Assembly (NCBI GenBank): GCA_964499365.1
Contig: CAZCKU010000007.1
Location: 62,001 to 126,000 of the forward strand
Direction: 5' to 3'
Length of the DNA: 64,000 bases
DNA from: PALSA-1316 sp964499365
Lineage (GTDB): Bacteria; Nitrospirota; Thermodesulfovibrionia; Thermodesulfovibrionales; UBA6898
The notes under the pieces are model-generated. The model was not told the DNA's origin. It was given only the letters and a program-made list of their open reading frames with translations, and did not search any database. Numbering within the stretch: position 1 is the stretch's first letter; each line of letters opens with the position of its first letter. Made by a program: the position numbers and the translations under genes. Shown here one piece after another: positions 8,357 through 17,817 of the stretch.

Positions 8357-9762
8357 GATTCCACCTGCATATAGTGCTCCGCTATCCCCCGGACCCGCTC
8401 GTCGAATGAGGCCAGCCGCGCAGCGACCGCCTGCCGGTCGATCTGCACCAGAGCCCTGACCGCCTCTTCGAGGACATCCTGATATTTTTCGACCTGGACC
8501 ATCATCAGGACCGGCTCGAATGCCCTGGGGTCCGCGATCTTGCCGAGGGCGCTGACCGCCGCCTTTCTGACATGGCTGTCGTAGTCGTCGACAGCGTCGA
8601 TCAGCGCAGAGGTCGACTCCTGATCGTTGATATCGGCAAGCGCCTTGACGCTGGCCCTTCTGACGTCCCTGACATCGACCTCGATGCACTTGATCAGGTG
8701 CGAGATCGCCCGGTCGCATTTCAGTTCGCCGATCAGTTCAATCGCAATAACCCTTCCCCGGAAACGGATCGACGGGTCCGTAAGCACATCGATCAGGGCC
8801 TCGCAGGTGCCGAACTCGCGGAGAGCGTTCTTTATCATATAAAGCCTGTCTTCGGCCTCTGGGTCAGACGGCTCAAGGGAACCGCCGATGTCGATCACTG
8901 TTTTGACCGCTTTCGGGTCTTTCAGTTCTGCAAGCCCCTGCAGGGCAATAAAACGCTCGTCCCAGTCTCCCTCGCTGAACATGCTGATCAGGAGGTCGAC
9001 CGTGCCCGGCAGGGTCGGTGTAATACCGATCTGGAGCAGGCTTTTCAGGGCCGCGGCCTTCTCCATGTCGTCGGCCTTCAGCATATGCTCCTCCAGGGCG
9101 TCCCGGGCGCTCAGGGAACCGATCTTGCCGAGAGTCTCGATGGCGGCATAGCGGAGGGTAACCGAATCGTGAGAAAGGAGTGCAACGATGGGACCGACGG
9201 CAGCCTCGTCCCTGAGGGCACCCAGTGCTTCCAGGGCGGAGAAACAGACCCACTCCTCGTCCGCCAGGATGTCTACCAGCTGGGGGACCGCCTCCTGGTA
9301 TCCCAGGAGTCCCAGGGCCTTTGCTGCGGAGGCCCTGACGTTTGCATTCGTATCGTTGAGCATCGGCACGATCCTCCCGGCGTCGACGTCGAACTGGATA
9401 TCGATCATCAGGTCGATACTGAATTTCCTGACGTCGTCATCCTTGTCGCTCAGGAGAGGATAGAGAAACGGGACGGTGACCGGACCGATGTCCCGCAGCA
9501 TGATCATGGCGGTATTCCTCAGGTAGGAGTCCTCCCGAAGCAGGGGGAGAACCATATAGGCCACGGTCTCGCCGCCGATCGCAATAAGAGACCTCATGGC
9601 TGCGTCCTGAACCCCGGGATTGGCGTCACGCAAAGCCCTAAGCAGGGGATACACAGCGCGCTCGTCCGCATCCGCGAGGGCCTCAGCGGCGTTGCGGCGC
9701 TTCGAGGCGTCGGCATGCGCAAGGTCCTGTAACAGTTTCTGGAGTTTTCTGGCTTGCATCAT
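8353..9762 (-). CDS. HEAT-repeat protein (PBS lyase HEAT-like)
   Basis: A 469-residue protein made almost entirely of HEAT-type helical repeats of about 30 residues, for example ALRDANPGVQDAAMRSLIAI and LLSDKDDDVRKFSIDLMIDI. The pattern is DxxxxVRxxAxxALGxL, repeated roughly a dozen times. There is no signal peptide or membrane segment, so it should be a cytoplasmic scaffold. Its last codons overlap the start of cheR by 4 bases, which indicates translational coupling. It follows fliA. The link to CheR and the receivers suggests a scaffold or adaptor role in chemotaxis or flagellar control. No function can be assigned from sequence alone. Confidence 0.85.
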   Translation of the reverse strand: MMQARKLQKLLQDLAHADASKRRNAAEALADADERAVYPLLRALRDANPGVQDAAMRSLIAIGGETVAYMVLPLLREDSYLRNTAMIMLRDIGPVTVPFLYPLLSDKDDDVRKFSIDLMIDIQFDVDAGRIVPMLNDTNANVRASAAKALGLLGYQEAVPQLVDILADEEWVCFSALEALGALRDEAAVGPIVALLSHDSVTLRYAAIETLGKIGSLSARDALEEHMLKADDMEKAAALKSLLQIGITPTLPGTVDLLISMFSEGDWDERFIALQGLAELKDPKAVKTVIDIGGSLEPSDPEAEDRLYMIKNALREFGTCEALIDVLTDPSIRFRGRVIAIELIGELKCDRAISHLIKCIEVDVRDVRRASVKALADINDQESTSALIDAVDDYDSHVRKAAVSALGKIADPRAFEPVLMMVQVEKYQDVLEEAVRALVQIDRQAVAARLASFDERVRGIAEHYMQVES

Positions 9763-9835
9763 TTTTTTCTTATCGGCCTTTCTGTTAAATTTCTTTAATT
9801 TACATAGGTATATATATAAGCATTTCCGCGGGATA

Positions 9836-10588
9836 TCAAGTATTTTTTTCGAGTTTCGCCTTCAGCCGTATAAGCGCCTGCGTATGGATCTGGCACACCC
9901 TGCCCTCGGTCAGGTTCATCACCTTGCCGATCTCTTTCATGGTCAGTTCGTCCCAGTAGTAGAGTGAAAGCAGGAGTTTCTCCTTTTCAGGCAGCCCGTC
10001 GATGAGAGCCGCAAGCATCTCCCGGCGTGCCCCGTCTTCGAGAAGCGCCAGCGGGTCACGGGCCTGGGTGTCCGGGATGCATTCCAGAATATTGAGCCCG
10101 TCCTCACCAGCACCCTCAGCCTCAAAATCCTCGAATCGGAACGAAATGGAGCCGCTCGCCTCATAGAGCGTCTTATAGTACTCTTCCAGTGTCAGGTCGA
10201 GGGCTTCGGCCACCTCCTCGTCATCAGGCATCCTGCCGAATTCTTTCTCAAGCCTGCTGTGGGCGCTCTTTATATCGTTGACCTTCTTCTTCGTCGACCG
10301 GGGGACCCAGTCAACCGCCCGCAACTCGTCAAGCATCGACCCCTTGATCCTGAATTCGGCGTACGTCTTGAGCTTGCCCCTGCTGGTATCATACTTATCG
10401 ACCGCATCCATCAGCCCTATAAGGCCGGCGCTGATCAGATCGTCGATCGTGAGCTGGGGAGGAAGACGCCAGAGGAGCCTGCTTGCCGTGTATTTGATAT
10501 ACGGCAGAAACTCCCTGATAATCTGTTCTTTTTCCTCTTCTCCTGATCCAGGCACTCCCGTATGTCCGGTACTCTTGTCGTATGACAT
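9836..10588 (-). CDS. fliA: Flagellar sigma factor FliA/WhiG (sigma-28)
   Basis: A 250-residue sigma-70-family factor. Region 2 contains LISAGLIGLMDAVDKYD and LKTYAEFRIKGSMLDELRAVDWVPRS, the signature of the FliA/WhiG group. Region 4 has LSLYYWDELTMKEIGKVMNLTEGRVCQIHTQALIRLK. It directs late flagellar and chemotaxis transcription. It follows flhG with an 80-base gap and precedes the HEAT gene by 73 bases. No flgM anti-sigma gene is visible in the window. Confidence 0.95.
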   Translation of the reverse strand: MSYDKSTGHTGVPGSGEEEKEQIIREFLPYIKYTASRLLWRLPPQLTIDDLISAGLIGLMDAVDKYDTSRGKLKTYAEFRIKGSMLDELRAVDWVPRSTKKKVNDIKSAHSRLEKEFGRMPDDEEVAEALDLTLEEYYKTLYEASGSISFRFEDFEAEGAGEDGLNILECIPDTQARDPLALLEDGARREMLAALIDGLPEKEKLLLSLYYWDELTMKEIGKVMNLTEGRVCQIHTQALIRLKAKLEKNT

Positions 10589-10668
10589 ATATAGGATAGA
10601 TTATACAATAGATACCCGGCTGGTAAAATAAAATATGCCGGCAGCTGAAAATTTGCTGCTAACCCCGA

Positions 10669-11502
10669 CTACGCGGGTACATTCCGCTCTCCCCTGAGCA
10701 GGTTTCCGATAAACAGCTGCAGCGTGCCTTTCACCTTGCCCCTGCCTTCGCTGTTCAGGCGGGACGCGATCTCGGTGACCTGGAGCGCGGCGTCGCACCC
10801 GGGGTACAGGTCAATAAAGGCCTGCTGTTTCCTGACCGCGGTCCTGACCGACTCGTCGAGCGGCACATACCCGAGGTAGTCGAGCGAGATATTCAGAAAT
10901 TTCTCCGCTGCCATGGACAACCGTCTGAACACCTCCAGGGCATCCGCAGAGTTCCTGGCCGAGTTGACCAGGACCCTGAAGTCCTTCTCCTGGTAGTTCG
11001 TGAAGAGCACCTTGATCAGGGCATACGCATCCGTCAGCGCAGTCGGCTCGGGCGAGGTTACCACAATAATCTCCTGTGAGGCGATACAGAAGAAGGCGAC
11101 ATTGGCCGAGATGCCGGCACCGGTATCAACCAGCAGATAATCGATATCCGTGTCATAGGCGTCGAACTCTGCAACAAGCCGCATCCGCTGGAACTCATCG
11201 AGCTCGGTCATCTCCTGGACACCGGAACTCGCCGGGAGGATCTTGATGCCGTGAGGCCCCTCGATCACGACCTCCTTCAGGGACTTCTCCCCGCTGATCA
11301 CATGCTGGATGTTGTATTTCGGCGCAAGATCGAGCAGAACATCGATATTGCTCAGACCAAGGTCCGCATCGAGGATCATGACATCCTTGCCCATCTTCCG
11401 CAGGGCGATCGCGAGGTTTGCAACCATATTGGTCTTCCCGACGCCTCCCTTGCCACTGGTAACCGTGATCGTCTTGACCGGCTTCCGGCGAAAATCTGCC
11501 AT
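10669..11502 (-). CDS. flhG: Flagellar number regulator FlhG (FleN/MinD-like ATPase)
   Basis: A 277-residue MinD-family ATPase with the deviant Walker A motif GKGGVGKT near residue 18, switch sequence DADLGLSNID and a second conserved DTGAGIS. FlhG proteins partner with FlhF to set flagellar number and position, usually in polar flagellates. The gene lies one base after flhF and before fliA, the common flhF-flhG-fliA order. The length fits the family. An N-terminal DQAxxLR segment for FlhF activation is not obvious, as the protein starts almost at the P-loop (MADFRRKPVKTITVTSGKGG). Confidence 0.93.
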   Translation of the reverse strand: MADFRRKPVKTITVTSGKGGVGKTNMVANLAIALRKMGKDVMILDADLGLSNIDVLLDLAPKYNIQHVISGEKSLKEVVIEGPHGIKILPASSGVQEMTELDEFQRMRLVAEFDAYDTDIDYLLVDTGAGISANVAFFCIASQEIIVVTSPEPTALTDAYALIKVLFTNYQEKDFRVLVNSARNSADALEVFRRLSMAAEKFLNISLDYLGYVPLDESVRTAVRKQQAFIDLYPGCDAALQVTEIASRLNSEGRGKVKGTLQLFIGNLLRGERNVPA

Positions 11503-11503
11503 C

Positions 11504-12652
11504 TTATGCCCTGCCTTTCAGTATCATGCCGGCAAGCCGTTCGCTCGTGGGGAACGAGATGTCCTGGGGCACCCGCTGGCCGGTGGTGATATAGCTGACG
11601 GGCTTCCGATACAGCCGGGAGAGGTTGTAAATCGAACCGAACTGGACCGCTTCATCGACCTTGGTAAAACCAATGCAGTCGACCGGGATCTCACGGTAGT
11701 ATTTATGCGATTCCTCCATGAAATCACTGTCACTATGGGCGCTCATCAGCAGGTGCGTCTCAAGCGGCAGCCCGAGACGGTAGATACCCCGCAGTTCTTC
11801 GATATAGGCCGCGTCCCGGGGGTTCCTGCCCGCCGTATCGATAAAAACAATATCACGGTCGCTGAATTTAGCAAGGCTCTTCCCGAGATCCGGTATTTCG
11901 GAAACAACCTCAAGGGGGATCCCCATAATCCGCGCGTAGATCCGTATCTGCTCGATCGCCCCGATCCGGTAGGTGTCGAGGTTGATGATCGCCACCTTCC
12001 TGCCGTTCTTCATTGCCCGGGCCGAGAGTTTGGCGATCGTTGTGGTCTTGCCGACGCCGGTCGGCCCGATCATCACGATCGCCTTCCTGGTCTCGACAGG
12101 ACAGTAGGTGTTCATGCTGGCCGCCATGGAGGTGATAAGCTCATCAAGGTTCTGCGCACGGTCACAGAGATTGAAGGCCAGGTCCTCGCTGACCTTTCTC
12201 TTCTTCAGGTAGGCAATCATCTTTCTCTTGCCTTCCGGCAGGGTCATCTCATAACCCCGGTCCCGCATCTCCTCAATCGTCCTTCTGAGGCCTTCGATAT
12301 CTTTCCTCATCTGCCTGAGGCCCCCTGCATCGATAGTGCCCATGCCGGTGCCGCCCGAACCCTCACGCTCGGGCATACGGTTCAGATCCCTGGCACCGGC
12401 TCCCTTCGGTGCAGCGCCTGCACCGGTCCTCCCTGCACCTGCCCGGGCAGCAGCCGGAGAGAGTGACGACAGCTGGGTAGCCTTTCCCTGCCGCCCCTGC
12501 GGCTCATAATCAATGGCCGCCGTCACTTCAACATAGGGCCTGGGTCCTGCCTGCTCATCAGACGAGAGGATGACCGCGTCATCGCCCATCTCTTTTTTGA
12601 CCAGGACCAGCGCCTCGCTGAAGGTCTTCGCCTGAAATTTCTTAATCTTCAT
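11504..12652 (-). CDS. flhF: Flagellar SRP-type GTPase FlhF
   Basis: A 382-residue SRP-family GTPase. The basic N-terminal B domain (MKIKKFQAKTFSEALVLVKKE, about 1-60) is followed by an Ala/Gly-rich linker (about 65-110), a helical N domain and a G domain with GPTGVGKTTTIAKL (about residue 210), DTYRIGAIEQ, DTAGRNP and TKVDE. FlhF recruits early flagellar components to the pole. Its start overlaps the end of flhA by 11 bases. Confidence 0.95.
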   Translation of the reverse strand: MKIKKFQAKTFSEALVLVKKEMGDDAVILSSDEQAGPRPYVEVTAAIDYEPQGRQGKATQLSSLSPAAARAGAGRTGAGAAPKGAGARDLNRMPEREGSGGTGMGTIDAGGLRQMRKDIEGLRRTIEEMRDRGYEMTLPEGKRKMIAYLKKRKVSEDLAFNLCDRAQNLDELITSMAASMNTYCPVETRKAIVMIGPTGVGKTTTIAKLSARAMKNGRKVAIINLDTYRIGAIEQIRIYARIMGIPLEVVSEIPDLGKSLAKFSDRDIVFIDTAGRNPRDAAYIEELRGIYRLGLPLETHLLMSAHSDSDFMEESHKYYREIPVDCIGFTKVDEAVQFGSIYNLSRLYRKPVSYITTGQRVPQDISFPTSERLAGMILKGRA

Positions 12653-14678
12653 ATCTCACCATCCCTATAGTATAGATTCGGGCAGCCGAGGAGATCTCGG
12701 CGTTCGACAGCACAACCACCGAAGGAAGGAATTTTTCCATCAGTTTCTTCAGAAACCGTCTGATGTGGGGAGAGCACAGAACGATCGGCTGTATGCCTTT
12801 GATCCGGTCGTTCTTCAGGATGCCCTCGATGCCCCGCAGAAGCCTGTTGACCGAATCAGGGCTGATGGCATCCCCTGTTTCAACGGTCTGATACAGCACG
12901 CGCTCGAACTTCGGGTCAAGGGTCATCACCGGGATGCTCCCGTCCCTGGTCGCGTACTGCCGCGTGATAAACCTCGAGAGCGCCTGGCGGACATGCTCGG
13001 TCAGCAGGTCGATGTCCTTGATCGACGGGGCGAAATCCACGAGGGTCTCAAGGATCGTCACCAGGTCGTTGATCGGCACACGCTCGCGGAGGAGATTCTG
13101 CAGCACGCGCTGCACGCCGCCCAGGGTCAGGTGGACAGGGATCAGCTCATCGATAAGCTTGGGGTAGCTCTTGGCCACGCTGTCGAGCAGGTTCTGGACC
13201 TCGGTCCTGGTCAGCAGTTCGCTGCAGTGCTTCTTGATCAGCTCGGTCAGATGCGTCGCGATCACGTTGGCCGGATCGACCACCATGTAGCCTTCAACCT
13301 GGGCCTTTTCCGCATCTGCGGCGCTAATCCAGTAGGCAGGCAGGCCAAACGCAGGCTCCTTGGTCGGTATACCCGAAATGGTCCCCGCACCTTCGGCAGC
13401 AACCGCAAGGAGATACCCCATCATGATCTCGTTCCTGACGATCTCGATGCCCCGGATTGAGAAGCTGTACTCGTGCGGCCGGAGCTGGAGGTTGTCCTTG
13501 ATATGGATCGGCGGCACGATAAACCCGATCTCGGAGGCAAGCTGCCGCCGCATCGCCTTCACCTTTGCCAGCAGTTCGCCCCTGCCCTCTTCGACCAGGG
13601 GGATCAGCCCGTACCCGATCTCAAGCATCAGCGGGTCGAACTCGACGAAAGACTCGATCTTCGGCTCTTCCCTGACCGCAACAGCCTCTCCCTCGGCCGG
13701 CGGCGCTTCAGCCGGCGTCTTCATGAAGATGTAGCCGAGACCGCCTGCTGCCGCCGCGATGATCAGGAAGGGAATATGCGGCAGTCCCGGCACCAGGCCG
13801 AGGACCAGGAGGATCGCAGAGGTCGTCAGCAGCACCTTGGGGTTGATGAGAACCTGGGTCGTGATATCACTGCCGAGATCCGTATCCTTGCCCGCGCGGC
13901 TGACGACCAGACCCGCCGCGGTCGAGACCAGCAGGGCCGGTATCTGGGCAACGAGCCCCTCGCCGATCGTCAGGATCGTATACGTCCCGGCGGCATCGCG
14001 GATCGGCATCCCGAACTGGATAATACCGATCAGAAGCCCGCCGATGATGTTGATGCCCGTGATCACCAGGCCGGCGATCGCATCACCTCTGACGAACTTG
14101 CTTGCACCGTCCATCGCACCGTAGAAGTCAGCCTCCTGGGCAATCACCGACCGCCGCCGCCGGGCCTCTGTCTCGTCGATGAGGCCGGTGTTCAGGTCGG
14201 CGTCGATCGCCATCTGCTTGCCGGGCATCGCATCAAGGGTAAACCGTGCCGCAACCTCAGCGATTCTTCCGGCACCCTTCGTGATGACCACGAAGTTGAC
14301 AACGACGAGGATCAGGAAGATGATAAAGCCGACGGCATAGTTTCCACCGACAACGAAGTTGCCGAAGGCCATGATCACATGCCCTGCCGCGGCCGTGCCC
14401 TCATTCCCCTTCAGGAGAATCAGCCGTGTCGAGGCGATGTTCAGCGCAAGCCTGAAAAGCGTTGTGATCAGGAGCAGTGACGGAAAGACCGAGAAGTCCA
14501 GCGGCTTCAGGATATAGACCGAGGTGATCAGGATCACGACCGATAACGCAATCGAAATCGATAACAGCAGGTCGAGGATAAGCGGGTGGAGCGGCAGCAG
14601 CATCACGCCGAGGATCGACACGATACAGACCGCCAGGAGGACGTCCCCCCTCTTCTTCAAAAGTTCAAGAAATTTCAT
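12642..14678 (-). CDS. flhA: Flagellar export gate protein FlhA
   Basis: A 678-residue FlhA. Eight transmembrane helices lie in the first about 320 residues, with the conserved FHIPEP-family segments PSLLLITTLFRLALNIASTR and DAMPGKQMAIDADLNTG. A linker and a large cytoplasmic domain follow, forming the nonameric export ring. Length and content are standard. It overlaps flhB by 4 bases and flhF by 11. Confidence 0.97.
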   Translation of the reverse strand: MKFLELLKKRGDVLLAVCIVSILGVMLLPLHPLILDLLLSISIALSVVILITSVYILKPLDFSVFPSLLLITTLFRLALNIASTRLILLKGNEGTAAAGHVIMAFGNFVVGGNYAVGFIIFLILVVVNFVVITKGAGRIAEVAARFTLDAMPGKQMAIDADLNTGLIDETEARRRRSVIAQEADFYGAMDGASKFVRGDAIAGLVITGINIIGGLLIGIIQFGMPIRDAAGTYTILTIGEGLVAQIPALLVSTAAGLVVSRAGKDTDLGSDITTQVLINPKVLLTTSAILLVLGLVPGLPHIPFLIIAAAAGGLGYIFMKTPAEAPPAEGEAVAVREEPKIESFVEFDPLMLEIGYGLIPLVEEGRGELLAKVKAMRRQLASEIGFIVPPIHIKDNLQLRPHEYSFSIRGIEIVRNEIMMGYLLAVAAEGAGTISGIPTKEPAFGLPAYWISAADAEKAQVEGYMVVDPANVIATHLTELIKKHCSELLTRTEVQNLLDSVAKSYPKLIDELIPVHLTLGGVQRVLQNLLRERVPINDLVTILETLVDFAPSIKDIDLLTEHVRQALSRFITRQYATRDGSIPVMTLDPKFERVLYQTVETGDAISPDSVNRLLRGIEGILKNDRIKGIQPIVLCSPHIRRFLKKLMEKFLPSVVVLSNAEISSAARIYTIGMVRYED

Positions 14679-15712
14679 GCCGCAACACCTCTCAGTCTCT
14701 GGATATAGGCAAGGATCCGTGCAACCGCCCGGTAGAGTTCCTCGGGGATGACGGCATCGATCTCAAGCTTGTAAAGCAGCCGCGCGAGCGGCTTGTCTTC
14801 AACGATCGGAATACTGTGCTGCCGGGCGAGCTCCCTGATTCTTCCGGCAAGGACATCGGCTCCCTTGGCGATCACCTTCGGGGCTGCCATGGTCTTCCCG
14901 TCATACTGCAGGGCGACCGCAAGGTGCGTGGGGTTGGTGATAACGACGGTGGCCTTCGGCACCTCCTGCATCATCCGCCTGCGGGCCATCTCGCGCTGAA
15001 TTCCCTTGATCCTCGACTTGATCATCGGGTTGCCTTCAGACTCCTTCGACTCCTCCTTGATCTCCTCGGTGCTCATCCTGATCGAACGCTCAAACTGCCA
15101 CCGCTGGAGGATATAGTCGATCAGGCCGAAGACAAAAAAGACCAGAAAACCGTAAGACGCGGCCTTGGTGATCAGACTGCCGGAGGTCCGTGCCAGGGTC
15201 TCGATGCTCATGTCCATGAGGGATGGCAGCAGAAAAACGTCATTCTTCATAATGCGGTAGAGCAGGTACCCGCCGACCGCGAACTTCGCAAAGCTCTTCA
15301 GTGACTCGACAAGACCCGTCACCGAGAAGATCCGCTTGAGGCCGCTGAGCGGATTGATGCCATCGAATTTGAGCTCAAAGGGCTTTATGACCAGGCCGCC
15401 CTGGAAAACAGTTGCCCCGACGCCGAGTACGAGGGCAGAACCGAGGAAGGGCAGCATCAGCAGCATGGTCTCGATCGACGCGTTCCGCAAGACAAAGAAC
15501 GGGTCGCTCCCGTACTGCAGGCTGAGAAACCTGCCGGTCATATGCATCATGGCCTTCATAAAATAGCTGCCTCCGAACATGAAGATCAGGAGGACCCCGC
15601 CGATCGCCGAGATCGAGCCGAGATCCCGGCTCCGCGGGACCTTCCCTTCCTCCCGCGACTTCTGCCGTTTCCGGGGCGTCGCTTGTTCTGTTTTCTCATC
15701 AAATTCAGCCAC
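14675..15712 (-). CDS. flhB: Flagellar export switch protein FlhB
   Basis: A 345-residue FlhB with the N-terminal KTEQATPRKRQKSREEGKVP, four membrane helices and a C-terminal domain carrying the self-cleavage motif NPTH in VVITNPTHLAVALQY. It sets the switch from rod/hook to filament export. It lies 9 bases after fliR and overlaps flhA by 4 bases. Confidence 0.97.
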   Translation of the reverse strand: MAEFDEKTEQATPRKRQKSREEGKVPRSRDLGSISAIGGVLLIFMFGGSYFMKAMMHMTGRFLSLQYGSDPFFVLRNASIETMLLMLPFLGSALVLGVGATVFQGGLVIKPFELKFDGINPLSGLKRIFSVTGLVESLKSFAKFAVGGYLLYRIMKNDVFLLPSLMDMSIETLARTSGSLITKAASYGFLVFFVFGLIDYILQRWQFERSIRMSTEEIKEESKESEGNPMIKSRIKGIQREMARRRMMQEVPKATVVITNPTHLAVALQYDGKTMAAPKVIAKGADVLAGRIRELARQHSIPIVEDKPLARLLYKLEIDAVIPEELYRAVARILAYIQRLRGVAA

Positions 15713-15721
15713 TGCCGCCCC

Positions 15722-16483
15722 CTATCCTCTCGCGATCGAGATGATCCTTGTCATCTCGTTCTGTATTTCACCGAAGAACCCGCCCAGCACGTGGACAAAG
15801 ACCGGGATGCTCAGCAGCATGATCAGAAAACCGAGGACCAGGTAGACCGGGAAACTGACGAAGAAAATATTCATCTGCGGCGCCGCCTTATAGAGGAAGC
15901 CCAGCAGGAAGTTGACGAGCACCATTCCGACCGTCACCGGAGCAGCCAGTTTAATGCCGATCACGAAGACCTTGCCGATCAGGGCGATACCCGCCGGCAT
16001 CAGCGCCTGAACATTGATCTGGCCGGCAGGGACCAGTTCATAACTCCTGACAAAGACATAGATCAGGTCGTGATGCGCATCCATCGCCAGGAAGAGCAGC
16101 ATGGCGATGATCCCCTGCAGCCTCGCTATCTCGGTGGACTGCCCGAGTTCAGGATTGAATACCGTGGCAATCGAAAGCCCCATGGCGTTGCTCATGATCT
16201 GGCCGGCCATCTCAAAGGCAAGAAAAACGAACCGGACCGCGAGACCCAGCACCATCGAAAAGATAAACTCTCTCAGGACAAGGATCGGCAGATTGGCTTC
16301 GCCGATTTTGAACTCCACCACCGGGGTGAGGATCAGCGCCAGCGCCAGCAGAAATCCGATTTTGAACTGGGCCGGCAGGTTCGCGCTGCTGAAAAAAGGT
16401 ATCAGGCTCAGGAAGATGCCGGCCCGCATCAAAATAAAGAGAAAGTTCGGAAGATACTGTGCAAACGCAGCCGTATCAGGCAT
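15722..16483 (-). CDS. fliR: Flagellar export protein FliR
   Basis: A 253-residue polytopic membrane protein of the export gate (MPDTAAFAQYLPNFLFILMR at the start, then about six hydrophobic segments). I choose ATG 16483, which has AGGGG 6 bases upstream. A longer frame from 16516 adds an unlikely 11 residues. It sits in the order fliP-fliQ-fliR-flhB, which together form the gate complex. Confidence 0.94.
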   Translation of the reverse strand: MPDTAAFAQYLPNFLFILMRAGIFLSLIPFFSSANLPAQFKIGFLLALALILTPVVEFKIGEANLPILVLREFIFSMVLGLAVRFVFLAFEMAGQIMSNAMGLSIATVFNPELGQSTEIARLQGIIAMLLFLAMDAHHDLIYVFVRSYELVPAGQINVQALMPAGIALIGKVFVIGIKLAAPVTVGMVLVNFLLGFLYKAAPQMNIFFVSFPVYLVLGFLIMLLSIPVFVHVLGGFFGEIQNEMTRIISIARG

Positions 16484-16537
16484 ATGTTTCCCCTGAAAAA
16501 CAGAGCGGCCAGCCATAAAGCTGCAGGCGCGTCTTTT

Positions 16538-16807
16538 TCATCGCACGTACACCGGGATATTCTCGATGATATTGACCGTGAAGGTAATCAGTACGCGGGC
16601 CATCCAGGGCATCAGCAGGAATATGCAGACAAAGACCGCGACGATCTTGGGGACAAAGGTCAGCGTGAATTCCTGGATCTGGGTGATCGCCTGAAAGAAA
16701 CTGATGAGCAGACCGACCAGCAGGCTGACGCCCAGAGCAGGCCCCGAGGCCATCAGGATCGTCTTGAAGACCTCCCCTGAAATCTCTTTAACCAGCTCGA
16801 CAGTCAT
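16538..16807 (-). CDS. fliQ: Flagellar export protein FliQ
   Basis: An 89-residue protein with two transmembrane hairpin helices (ASGPALGVSLLVGLLISFFQ and VPKIVAVFVCIFLLMPWMAR), typical of FliQ in length and sequence. It is a component of the FliPQR export gate, flanked by fliP and fliR with gaps of about 50 bases. Confidence 0.95.
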   Translation of the reverse strand: MTVELVKEISGEVFKTILMASGPALGVSLLVGLLISFFQAITQIQEFTLTFVPKIVAVFVCIFLLMPWMARVLITFTVNIIENIPVYVR

Positions 16808-16859
16808 GGGGCAACTCCAAATTCAAGCTGGCAGGCTGGCAAGCTTGTTGGTCTGTTTG

Positions 16860-17504
16860 TCATTGGAAACTCCTGACGATCGAACCGACCACAAGGTTCC
16901 AGCCGTCGACCAGCACGAAGAGCAGGAGCTTAAACGGCAGTGATATCATGACCGGGGGCAGCATCATCATGCCCATCGAAAGGAGTATGCTCGATACGAC
17001 CATGTCGATGATCAAAAACGGGATGAAGAGCAGAAACCCGATCTCGAACGCGGTCTTGAGTTCGCTGATAGCAAAGGCCGGGACGACGACCCTCAGCGGC
17101 AGTTCCAGCGGCTGTGACGGGAGCGGTTCTTTTGCAAGCTTCAGGAAGAGCGCGATGTCCTTCTGGCGCGTCTGACGCAGCATAAAGGTCTTGACCGGGC
17201 TCTCGGCACGCTTGAACGCCTCGCCCATGCTGATCTGTTTTTCGATGAACGGGTTGATCGAATCCCGCGTGATGACCTCAACCGTCGGCCCCATCACAAA
17301 GAGTGTCAGAAATATGGAAAGCCCGATGATCACGGGATTCGGCGGGATCTGCTGCCCGCCGATCGCCTGCCGAAGGAATGACAACACAACAACGATCCGG
17401 GTAAAAGACGTGAACATGACCAGCACTGCCGGAAGAAGCGACAGGAAGCTGATGATCAGGAACACGGTCATCGCCGGGTTGTTCATGTCAATGGCTTTAT
17501 CCAC
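16860..17504 (-). CDS. fliP: Flagellar export protein FliP
   Basis: A 214-residue core subunit of the export gate, with the family segments VLVMFTSFTRIVVVLSFLRQ, GLSIFLTLFVMGP and FKLLLFVLVDGW. It is shorter than enteric FliP (about 245) because it has no cleavable signal peptide: the protein begins MDKAIDMNNPAM and goes directly into TM1. The start overlaps fliO by 8 bases and no upstream in-frame extension is evident. A signal-less FliP form is plausible, but the start is slightly uncertain. Confidence 0.93.
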   Translation of the reverse strand: MDKAIDMNNPAMTVFLIISFLSLLPAVLVMFTSFTRIVVVLSFLRQAIGGQQIPPNPVIIGLSIFLTLFVMGPTVEVITRDSINPFIEKQISMGEAFKRAESPVKTFMLRQTRQKDIALFLKLAKEPLPSQPLELPLRVVVPAFAISELKTAFEIGFLLFIPFLIIDMVVSSILLSMGMMMLPPVMISLPFKLLLFVLVDGWNLVVGSIVRSFQ

Positions 17505-17817
17505 CGATACCCTCTTTTAGTTTTTTCAGCCGTTCCATACGACCGCCTATGCCGGCAGCTTTCACCGGATTCTTTTCTCCGGCGCCCGCGTCGTAACGCT
17601 TCAGCAGCTTGAAGTCATTGGGGGTGATGCCGAGAACGAGTATCTCCCTGCCGACCTTCACCGCCGCAATCCCGATCTTCTGTCCGAGCGACTGATACGC
17701 CACCACGCTGATCAGCCCGCTGCCCTTCTGGCGCTTGCGATAGAAAAATCCCATGCCCAGGATCAGAAGGAGGACCAGCGCAAGCGCCGTGACCATCTGG
17801 AGTGCCATCTCGCTCAT
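17497..17817 (-). CDS. fliO: Flagellar assembly protein FliO
   Basis: A 106-residue protein with one N-terminal transmembrane helix (MVTALALVLLLILGMGFFYR, about 8-27) and a small cytoplasmic domain (GREILVLGITPNDFKLLKRYD) as in FliO/FliZ proteins. FliO helps assemble FliP into the export gate. It is poorly conserved, and the call rests on size, topology and position between fliN and fliP. It overlaps fliN by 4 bases. Confidence 0.88.
   Translation of the reverse strand: MSEMALQMVTALALVLLLILGMGFFYRKRQKGSGLISVVAYQSLGQKIGIAAVKVGREILVLGITPNDFKLLKRYDAGAGEKNPVKAAGIGGRMERLKKLKEGIGG

Noticed and set aside
8357..8719. Upstream extension of the CheR frame into the HEAT-repeat gene
   Set aside because: The extension is Arg/Gly/Gln-rich shadow sequence over the HEAT gene; CheR begins at ATG 8356 with a 4-base overlap.
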